This document shows, piece by piece, positions 26,652 to 35,600 of a stretch of 48,031 nt of DNA. A program made the translations under genes and the position numbers. Origin of the DNA: Candidatus Aenigmatarchaeota archaeon (GTDB lineage Archaea; Aenigmatarchaeota; Aenigmatarchaeia; PWEA01); contig PWHK01000008.1 in assembly GCA_003554845.1 (NCBI GenBank), positions 1 through 48,031 of the forward strand, read 5' to 3'. Positions within the stretch are counted from its first letter, which is position 1; the number at the start of each line of letters is the position of its first letter. The notes beneath the pieces are model-generated. The model was given only the letters and a program-made list of their open reading frames with translations. It had not been told where the DNA came from and did no database searches.

Positions 26652-27308
26652 TTAACATAAATCTACCTCCGGATAATCACATATACAGTTAAGAACACAT
26701 TCTTTGCATCTTGGACTTCGGGCCCTGCATATCTTCCTTCCGTGCTTTATCAGATTTATATGAAACTCCTGTTTTCTCTCTCCTGGAACCATATCCTCGA
26801 GGATATCATAGGCGGACTCCCTCGTCGAACCATCCGGAACGAGACCCAGCCTACTGGAAACCCGGAAGACATGTGTATCCACAGGGAAGGTCTCCATTCC
26901 AAATGTAAAGTTAAGTACAACTGCTGCGCTCTTGGGTCCTATTCCAGGCAGTTTTCTCAGCCATTCCTTGGCCTCCTGAACATCCATACTTGCAAGAAAA
27001 CCAAGATCGAGATCCCCACGCATTCTTTCTATCTCCTTGAGACAACTCTTTATCCTTTCTGCTTTGATGTTATGAAGGCCCGAAACTGATATCGCATCGG
27101 ATATATCATCGACACTGGCCTCCTTTATCTCACCCGGGCTTTGAAATCTTTCCATAAGACTTCTGTAGGCCCTGTCTCTGTTTGTATCGTTTGTATTCTG
27201 GGAAAGTATAACCTGGATCAGAGAGTCAACCGGGTCATCCCTCCGGTCCACTACAGGGACACCGTATTCTTCCTTGAGGAGATCCATGGCCCTACGGAGC
27301 TTGGACAT
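26652..27308 (-). CDS. nth: endonuclease III (HhH-GPD DNA glycosylase with FeS Cys cluster)
   Basis: PVDSLIQVILSQNTNDTNRDRAY, LRKLPGIGPKSAAVVLNFTFG, FPVDTHVFRVSSRLGLV, C-terminal Cys cluster. Start set at MSKLRRAM (ORF opens at 27329). Confidence 0.93.
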   Translation of the reverse strand: MSKLRRAMDLLKEEYGVPVVDRRDDPVDSLIQVILSQNTNDTNRDRAYRSLMERFQSPGEIKEASVDDISDAISVSGLHNIKAERIKSCLKEIERMRGDLDLGFLASMDVQEAKEWLRKLPGIGPKSAAVVLNFTFGMETFPVDTHVFRVSSRLGLVPDGSTRESAYDILEDMVPGERKQEFHINLIKHGRKICRARSPRCKECVLNCICDYPEVDLC

Positions 27309-27404
27309 ATTTTCACCTTTACAACCCATGAATTTAAGCTTAATGAAAACAAAAGATATCCAAAGTAAACTTTTTAACTATGTGACCAAAGTTATAGTCA
27401 TAAG

Positions 27405-27492
27405 GCGGGGGTACCCAAGCGGCCGAAGGGGCAGCGTTGAGGGCGCTGTGCACGTAGGTGCTTCGTGAGTTCGAATCTCACCCCCCGCACCA
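27405..27492 (+). tRNA. tRNA-Leu (anticodon GAG), CCA encoded
   Basis: Acceptor GCGGGGG/CCCCCGC, anticodon arm CAGCG-TTGAGGG-CGCTG, long variable arm, T-arm GTGAG-TTCGAAT-CTCAC, ACCA end. Confidence 0.95.
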
Positions 27493-27496
27493 CTGT

Positions 27497-27994
27497 TTAC
27501 TTGAAACAGTGCTTAATTTCTCTTATGCGCCATGTGCAGTTCCATCCAACCAGATCACAGTAGTCCTCTCCCTCCGTCGGCTCCACTGCAAACTCCCCTG
27601 TCTGGGGCTCAAGGAAAACTACCCCTTGATCCGCTGTGTCAAAGGCAACTATAGAATGGGAACCCTTTTCATGGTCTATAAAAACTGTACATGCACCTAT
27701 ACCTTCACCCAGTGCATTCCCTACAACATCGTTGGCAAAGTCCTGGCAAACGTAGTCTTCGCTATAGTTGTTAAGATATGTTCCGTCTTCCATCACAAAG
27801 TCAACAACATCGGAGTAGTTTACTCTATATGTAGTCTCCCTGCCGAAGGTTTTTTCCTGTGTTTCGTTTTCGGTAGGAATACCATACCCACCACTATCAC
27901 CCATAAAACGCCCTGTTAAAGAACCCGAATAAAATAAAGCGGATAAAACTAAGACGACTGCAAAAAATACTGTAACCAAAATACCTCTGTCCAT
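27497..27994 (-). CDS. membrane-anchored transglutaminase/cysteine-peptidase-like exported protein
   Basis: N-terminal TM ending SGSLTGRFM; EDYVCQDFANDVVGNALGEGIGACTVFIDHEKGSHSIVAFDTADQGVVFLEPQTGE has Cys / His / acidic spacing typical of transglutaminase-like folds. Confidence 0.6.
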   Translation of the reverse strand: MDRGILVTVFFAVVLVLSALFYSGSLTGRFMGDSGGYGIPTENETQEKTFGRETTYRVNYSDVVDFVMEDGTYLNNYSEDYVCQDFANDVVGNALGEGIGACTVFIDHEKGSHSIVAFDTADQGVVFLEPQTGEFAVEPTEGEDYCDLVGWNCTWRIREIKHCFK

Positions 27995-28063
27995 ATACCC
28001 ACCCGTTACATGTAACAGTTAAAGAACAAGTTTTAAGTACATGGAGTTCAGGTCCGGGCAAAA

Positions 28064-28606
28064 CTACCTACCGGTGTTGTTCATATACCTATCAACCATA
28101 CCCGGATCCTGGCCGTTTTTGTCCAGAGATCTCTTGAGCTGCTCGGGGGTAAATCCCCTGTTGAGATTCCTACGTATCCATCTCTTCATACCGCTTGGAA
28201 TATCATTACCAACGTCTAATCTATCTCCTGTTGTATTGAGCCTGTTCTTCAGTTCTTCTAATCTGTCGTTACTTCTTTGGCTTCTGCTCCGGGGTGAAGA
28301 TCCTGTATCTACTTTATTTCCATCAACGGATCTCTCTTTTTTTCTGGCCTCAAAAACAGGTCCCCTTCCCTCTTCATCTGAGGACTCCGCAGGAGATTTT
28401 ATCGGTCTGTCTTCTGGAAAACGACGATCCCCGTCACATGCCTTTAAACTGGAAATATCCTCCTCCATCTGTTTCTGCTTTTCATAAATACTCTGTAGTT
28501 TATCTTCTATAGTCGGACCTTCGACTATTTCCTCTATTTCCTCTGCAAAGCCGTCGCCTTCGAAGTCCGTTTCCTTAAACTTTTCAAATATATCTCTAAT
28601 TGACAT
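28064..28606 (-). CDS. hypothetical cytoplasmic protein with C-terminal short helical motif
   Basis: Low-complexity linker, C-terminal MKRWIRRNLNRGFTPEQLKRSLDKNGQDPGMVDRYM; overlaps the upstream coiled-coil gene by 11 nt. Confidence 0.72.
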   Translation of the reverse strand: MSIRDIFEKFKETDFEGDGFAEEIEEIVEGPTIEDKLQSIYEKQKQMEEDISSLKACDGDRRFPEDRPIKSPAESSDEEGRGPVFEARKKERSVDGNKVDTGSSPRSRSQRSNDRLEELKNRLNTTGDRLDVGNDIPSGMKRWIRRNLNRGFTPEQLKRSLDKNGQDPGMVDRYMNNTGR

Positions 28607-29612
28607 TTACATCACCTACAGCCTTCAGGGCCTTCAGTAACATCCTCTGACGTTCCTTCAGTTTTTTGTTTTGCTCCAGGACTTCCCCGAACATACTCCT
28701 TACCTCCTTGTATTCTCCCAGAGCTTCCTTTAGATTTTTAGAATCAATGTTTGAGAGCATCTCATCGACGAGATCACTTATCTCGTATACCTTGTTCTCG
28801 ACCTCTTCATCTGTTTCCTCTATCTTTCTCTCCAGTTCCTTCCTCAGATCCTTGAGATCGTCCTCTTTTACCATATCTTCTGTCTTAATATCTATCTTAT
28901 CCACACTTCTCATAAGCTCCGTTATAGTCTCCTTGTTGGAATCTATCTTTCCCTTGTAGTTCTCAAACTCACTGACCTTGTTGGATATCTCAGAAAATAT
29001 ATTTTCTATCTTGGATGCCTTCCTCTCAACATAGTTCTTGTTTTCGTCTATCTCATCAAGCTTCTTGTTTATCTTGTTTGAAAGATCTATTATATTTTCT
29101 ACATCCTTTATACCACTTAGTTTCTTATCGACGTCCCTTATCTTCTCCTTGAGAACTTTAAACTGCTCGTCAAACTCTTCAATCCTTGCCTCGTTCTTTG
29201 AGATCTCTTCCTCCTTCTTCTGCAGTTTTTTCTCAAACCTACCAGGCTGTATCTCTTCGAATATCTCCTTTATTCTGCCGAAGTCTCCTTCGAGATCGTC
29301 AAAGTCCCTCTCTCTGTCCATGAGACTGGATCTCAGTTCACCTATCTGACCGGACAGCTCCTGTATCTGATCCTGAAAGCCAGACCTTTCATCCTGCACC
29401 ATCTCAAGCTTTGCTTCAAGCTTGTCTATACGCATCGTTAGCTTATCTAACTTACTGGCCTCATCGGGTATCTCCTCGACATCCTTGTCTTCGTCTTCAA
29501 CAACAAGACCTCCTTCCTCTTCCTCTATCTCATCAAACTCTTCCTTGCTAATGACGTTTTCCCTGTCCTCGGTGTCTTCTTCAACCAAGTCCTCTATATC
29601 GTCTTCGGCCAT
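28596..29612 (-). CDS. long acidic coiled-coil protein
   Basis: 338 aa, almost continuous heptad-like sequence, no TM or signal peptide; 8 nt downstream of the giant ATPase gene. Confidence 0.8.
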   Translation of the reverse strand: MAEDDIEDLVEEDTEDRENVISKEEFDEIEEEEGGLVVEDEDKDVEEIPDEASKLDKLTMRIDKLEAKLEMVQDERSGFQDQIQELSGQIGELRSSLMDRERDFDDLEGDFGRIKEIFEEIQPGRFEKKLQKKEEEISKNEARIEEFDEQFKVLKEKIRDVDKKLSGIKDVENIIDLSNKINKKLDEIDENKNYVERKASKIENIFSEISNKVSEFENYKGKIDSNKETITELMRSVDKIDIKTEDMVKEDDLKDLRKELERKIEETDEEVENKVYEISDLVDEMLSNIDSKNLKEALGEYKEVRSMFGEVLEQNKKLKERQRMLLKALKAVGDVNVN

Positions 29613-29620
29613 CTGTTCAC

Positions 29621-32600
29621 CTACTTTAATTTATCCTCAAGGGAGTTTATGTAAATTTCGGTCATCCTGAAGTTACCCGACTTAAGCTTGTTCTTTGCCA
29701 TTCTCAGAGATGTTCTAAGATCAAAGACATCCTCGCCTCTGTCATCCATATCATCGACCTTGGCTTCGAGTTCGTCAAGCTTCTCGGCAAACTCCTCGTA
29801 CTTCTTCAGCTCCTCTTCCTTGAGTTTGTGTGGATTGTGCCACGTGGGCCTGAACCTCACAAACCACGGATCACCGTCGTTATACTGGGCGTGCTGCATC
29901 ATACAGACACCTATACCCTGTCTTGTTATCCTTTTAGCGTACTTTTCTCCGTACTTGTCCTTTGCTTTTCTTATATCCTTTATAGCCTTTGTATTGAACT
30001 GGACATCCGTTAGAACATTACCCTCTATAGCCTCCTTGAAGTCAGCCAGAACCTGTGAACACATTATAAGACCTATTCCCCATTTTCTGAACTCTCTGCA
30101 TGCCCTTTCAAGTGCCTTGTAGCCACCCTTACCGCCGTACTTCTCAAGAAGCCTATGAACTTCGTCGAATACCACAACAAGTTTAAGCTCCTCGGACTCC
30201 TCCCAGTTTATCTCGAACATCGAGTCTATTATATTTCTCACTGCCCTGTCGAACTCCTCGGTGGAAAGTTCATTTAATGTGAAAACCGTTATCTCACCCT
30301 CCTGTGTAAGCTCCTGGAAGTCTATATCCCTGTCTGGATCATCCATCTTGTGTATCATACCAGGATAGCTTCTCCTTTTTCTCTTGTCCATTCCGTGGTG
30401 ACTGTAGTGCTTAAGAAGCTCCTCGTCCTCGCACTGGTTGACAAATCCTGTCCACTGGGCTGTGGGATCAAATACAACGACGGGTATTCCCTGATCCAAA
30501 GCCTCCTCTGCAAAGACAGAGGCACCAACCGACTTACCTGCGCCTGTGGCACCTGCAACCAGGGCATGTGTCTTTAGGTCGTCGGGATTGTAGTATGCCT
30601 TTTTATTGCCTCCTGCAAGCTTTCCTATCCAGAAGGATCTATCGCTCTTCTGTGGTATTGCATTATCATCTACCGGGAAAAGATACCTCTGCTGTTCTTC
30701 CTTGGCCTTCTTCCACTCTTTATACTTACCCTTTAGATGAACGGTGCTTATGACTATAGCCAGTATAGCAATCGGGAGCCCAAGGAAAAGAAGTGCTTGG
30801 CCTGCTGTAGTTGCCCAGAAAGTTTCAAGTACATGGAATGTTTGCATGTCTCTCACACCTTTGTTGTCGAACTTGGCCCATACCTCTAAGTTATATTTAC
30901 CGGGTTCCGTGTCCTCGGGTATCTCCATCTGTCTGAAGCCCGAATAACTGCCTGTAAACGTCACATTTTCTCCTGCTTCAACCACTGTCCTGTTGTCGGG
31001 GCCTCTTGCTGTGTAGGTAGCCTCTATATCTAACTCATTTGTACTCTCGGTATTTAACTCTAAACGGAAGGTTACGTTGTCGCCTCTCTCCACCTCATCA
31101 TCAACAATATTCACATCAAGAGAAAGATACTCGTCGCCCTCTTCCAGTACATTAACCTCAAAGGGCAGGGTCCTCTGTCTGCCTCTTGCAGAAAGAAGTA
31201 TATCACCAGAAAAGGTACCAGGCCCTGTTTCTACCGGAACCTGTAGGTCCATCTCCAGTGTTCTTGAGCTTGTCGACTCCAGTTCAATCGAGCTCTCTTC
31301 AAACTCCAACCAATCGGAAACATCACCTAGAGGCTCGAGATCAACGGTTAGATTTTCATGTATATTGTTTGTCAACATAATCCAGAAGCTTCTCATGTCA
31401 CCTGGGAAAAGGTCCACGCTATCGAGGTTAGTTTCGAGGTCGAATGGGAAAGGATCCTCCTCTTCGCCGGGCATTGCACCGTTTCCTCCACTGTCGCCGG
31501 TATCCCCTGTATCATCGGGCGTGTATCCTGCACAGTCAATAAGTTCGCCGTCGGATATGCATGCCTCTGCAAGAATATAGGCACTCCCTGGTTCTTCGTC
31601 CAAGAAGTTTAGGGTGTTTTCCTGTGTACTGGGGCTATAATCAAAATAGTGTTCCTCACCCAAAGTTATGTTACAGTCTCTATATTGATAGTCCCATTCA
31701 CTGCACTTCAAAACCCTAAGGTTTTCTGTGTTCTGGACTCCACCGAGGCTTCGGCCTGAGAAATCCATGGTTATATTTCTACGTGAAAATGTGAGATTTT
31801 CGTCTGCTTCAACCACAATACCAAATATAGGATTCTGGAACTTTCTTGAAATAGTTCTAAGGGCGCCATCGGCTGCATCCGAATCGGGTATATAGTCAAA
31901 CTGAAGGGGATCCTGTAGTTCATCACCCGAAGTCGAATCGTTTATATCTAGGGATTCAAAAATTATCTCCTGGCCGAATACCTCCACATTCATATCGTAC
32001 CCACGCCTATGTACTTCCCAGTCGAACTCGGATGTTTCTTCACCGACTGTAAACTCATGTATGGGATGTGGCCAGAACTCCCTTCCTTCTCTGTAGAAGG
32101 TAAAGTTTGCAGATATATTGTCACCGGTCGGCTTATCGAGACTGCCTCTGAGATCAACGGGCTCATAGACACTGAACCATCCACGGGTACTGTTAACAAG
32201 GCCTCCTCCGAGATCGCTGTATTCTCCCAGCTCTCCTGTATCGTTGGCATAGACAGTTATGTCATAGTCTCCGACGGGAAAATCTTCACCGCCTGTACCA
32301 TCAAAGTCTGACTCGGTGAGATTGAATATAAACCTATCTCCGTTCCTCTCGTAGTCTGTTATGTTTAAAACACCATTCGGTATATCTATGCCTACCCAGG
32401 CCTCGTCCACGCCTGTGTTATCTGTTATGTCAACCTCTATCTCCTTGTAACCATAATCGCGTACAGTGTCCTTGTCTATAGGATCCACGTACACATCAGA
32501 AAATACAGGAGAAACAACATCTTTGTATATTACAGAGTCCTCGTTCTCTCCATAACTGGTCAAGTTGTCGTGTGTTGCCGCAACCCTTATACTGTTCTTT

Positions 32601-35600
32601 ATGGGGTTACCTGGGACCCACGGAACTTCACATTTTATAATCCATGCAGCAGACAATGTATGGAAGGGTTCATCTGTTTTCGTACACATCTCACCATCGA
32701 CCCATACATCAAACTCCACGTCATCATCCACAACATCATCAAGGCGTGTTACATTTACGCTTAGTTCAACTTCGTCACCGACGTTCAATGGACCTTCATG
32801 GCTGTCTTTGGTTGGGTTCAAAACATCAACAGTTAGGTCAACTATATCCAGTGTAGCGGTGAAGTTTATGTAGGACGGTATAAGATCATCTATAGGCTCC
32901 AGAGTTATATCTGCAACATAGGTTCCATTCTCGTAGTCTTCTTCACCTCTCTGATGTACTACCTCTAAGATCACAGAACTCTGGTTGGCAACTTCTACTG
33001 TCTGCTTTGATGTAGTTATATAGTCCGTATGCCCCTCTGTTCCATTACCGTCGAAATATACATCAAAGGAACTGTTTTCTTCAATGTTGTTGAAAATTTC
33101 TACCTGGCCTATAACACCCTCCATATCACCTGTACCTATAGTTTTGTTCATAAACTCAGGTTCCTTCTCAATGTACCAGTCTGGAATATCTACAGTAAGG
33201 TTAAAGACCGAAACATCCCAGCATCTATCCTCCGGAGAGCAAGTGGAGTTTGTAGCATTTGCGACTATATCGGCAGTATACAAACCTGGCTCTATGTCCA
33301 TGGGCAACGTGGCATTAATATCCACTGTTTTATTATGGCCTCTTTCTATATCTCCGATGTTTCCCGAAACAGAAGTCCAGTTGTAGATGTTTTCGTTGCT
33401 GACGTTGGTCATATTTATCGTTACATTTTCGACTTCCGTATTACCAAAGGCTTCGACCGAGAAGTTGGCAACGACCCCTTCGAAACCAGCAGATTCTGAT
33501 GAGTTCACTGTATCCTCCATGATATTAAGAGCAGTGTTGTCCATGATTTCAAGTATAGTCGAGTTCTCCGTTGTATTTTCACTTCCATCGGAGTTGGTCC
33601 AGTGGAGGGTTGTATTAATATCGGTAGTTCCTGGGTCCGCGTACTGTGTTACATTTACTTCGGCTGTCCTTGTGCAGTTTTCACCGTCGTCGAGAGGTGG
33701 ACATTGGACATCCTCTACATATATACCTTCTTCTGTGTCTACAGTTATCTCGGGTGAAAGCATAAGGCTTCCCTCGCTCTTGACTGTGAGATTTATACCA
33801 AAGGTATGGTTGTTCAACCTGGTTATGTCTTCTGCCTCTTCAAATGACGGCTCCTGGAGAAGTGTTCCAGTTGTATTGCCCGAGTCAACCACAAATGTCA
33901 GTTCGCCTTCGTTCGTTGATGTCACATTGTAAAATACAGAGGACTGGTCTGTTATGTTACAGGTTAGATTGTACTCGCCTTCCTCCGAGGTCTGGAACCA
34001 GTGGTATCCCAAACCGGAATCCAGGGTAATGTTGGTTCCCATTTTATCTGTATCGTTGTAGAAGTCCACATAATAACCTCCTATACCCCCGGAGCTGTGT
34101 GAATCATAAACACCGCAGTCAAATCTTACATCTGCATTCTCCCCACAGATCCAGGAGTCATCTCTAAGGGTACAGTAGTCGGATGTCAGATCTATATCAC
34201 CTACTTCAGACCATCCGTATAGATCAAAGTTCAATGTAGTAAAGTTCGGTACATAGTATTCACCGTCTGCAGAAGCATATAGCCTCCTGTCTCCCACCAG
34301 CTCACTGATATCGGGTTCCCACGGTCCATCGTCTTCCATCACCCAATCTCTGAAAACCACATCCTTATCCAGAGGAGCCCCGGACTGTGGTGTCAGGCAC
34401 TCTCCGTACTCATCTGATATACATATACTATCCACAAGAAGATGTGGGGCATCGCGTCCATAACCTGCATTCCCATCGTACTCAACAACAACAGATATCC
34501 AGTCTGAATCTACAAACGACCCATTGTAGCATGTGGTTGAATTCCATGTAGACTCATCCTCTCTGAGCCTGTCCATATCAAAGTCCATATGACAAGATCC
34601 CTCTCCGGCATAAACAGTCGCCGTTCTCTCGTCATCAAAGGTTCCCCATGCCTTGTACACAAGGGAGAGATACTCCGAGTTGATTTTTCCAGGAACAGTA
34701 ATGTTGAGATATGTTTTGCCGTCGAATGCAAATACATGGGCAGAGTAGTTCCCACTGTAGCTATCGTTTTCTATAAAAACATAGTCATTGTAGTCGTCGC
34801 TTCCGGGCGTTCCATCTGTATAATTCCATCCCGACAGACTTCCGCCTTCAAATCCTCCATTCTCTATGTAATGTATCCTATCCTGTGGCTGCTGGTTGGA
34901 TTCATTCCACATAATCCGGTAGTCCCTGCTCTCCCCGGTCTCTAAGTCCACAAGGAAGACTATATCTGTGTAGTTATCCACATATTCCTTTTCATAGTCC
35001 AGTTCCTCCTTTTTTTCATCTGTCCAGGGTCTTACTTCCATGGAAACATTTCCATCTGAAACAATCCGGGTATCGTTCACTCTCCAATTACTGAAATCAA
35101 CGCCTATTTCCTCGAGCCAAGATCCGTTTATCCTTAGGGGCTCATCTGTTCTGTTTAAACCCATGTTCTCTGTCAAACCTATCCTTATGCTATCCTTCCT
35201 GACAAGGCTCCAGTTAGCCGTGTAGCCATCGATCTGCACACCCTCACAGGAATCGTTTACCTCGGACCCAAGATCTATTGTTTTGTTTTTGTGTTGAAGT
35301 GAACCCGACTGAGGGTCTGTTATATTAATATCAAGACTGTCCCATACCTCCACATCCGAGGAGTCAATTCCATCGACAACTGTATAGAACTGGCTTTCTC
35401 CACCGACTTCTACAGTAATACTGTAACCCCCTCTATCTACATCACAGTCTGGTTCCCAACTGTACATACATACCCCATCACCGAAACCACCTGAACCTGC
35501 TTCCTCTCCGTTGTAGTAGTATGAGCAATCGTGTCCTTCTTCAGAAACTTTTTCGCCGTACTGGTCGACAAGCCCACTCTGAAGTTCCGATGCTGTATTT

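Noticed and set aside
26641-26652. GTACTTAAAGTACTTAAA tandem palindromic sequence after nth
   Set aside because: AT-rich short repeat that could occur by chance; no partner element found.
26599-26655. 18-codon ORF MKLYAPVPKKIVLKVLKP between psmA and nth
   Set aside because: Too short to support, and it ends at the nth stop region; a TATA-like element upstream is shared with the psmA promoter region. Kept only as a note.
28596-29612. Assignment of the coiled-coil protein as an archaellum FlaC/D/E homologue
   Set aside because: General coiled-coil similarity only; no FlaI/FlaJ/FlaH genes or archaellin signal peptides nearby.
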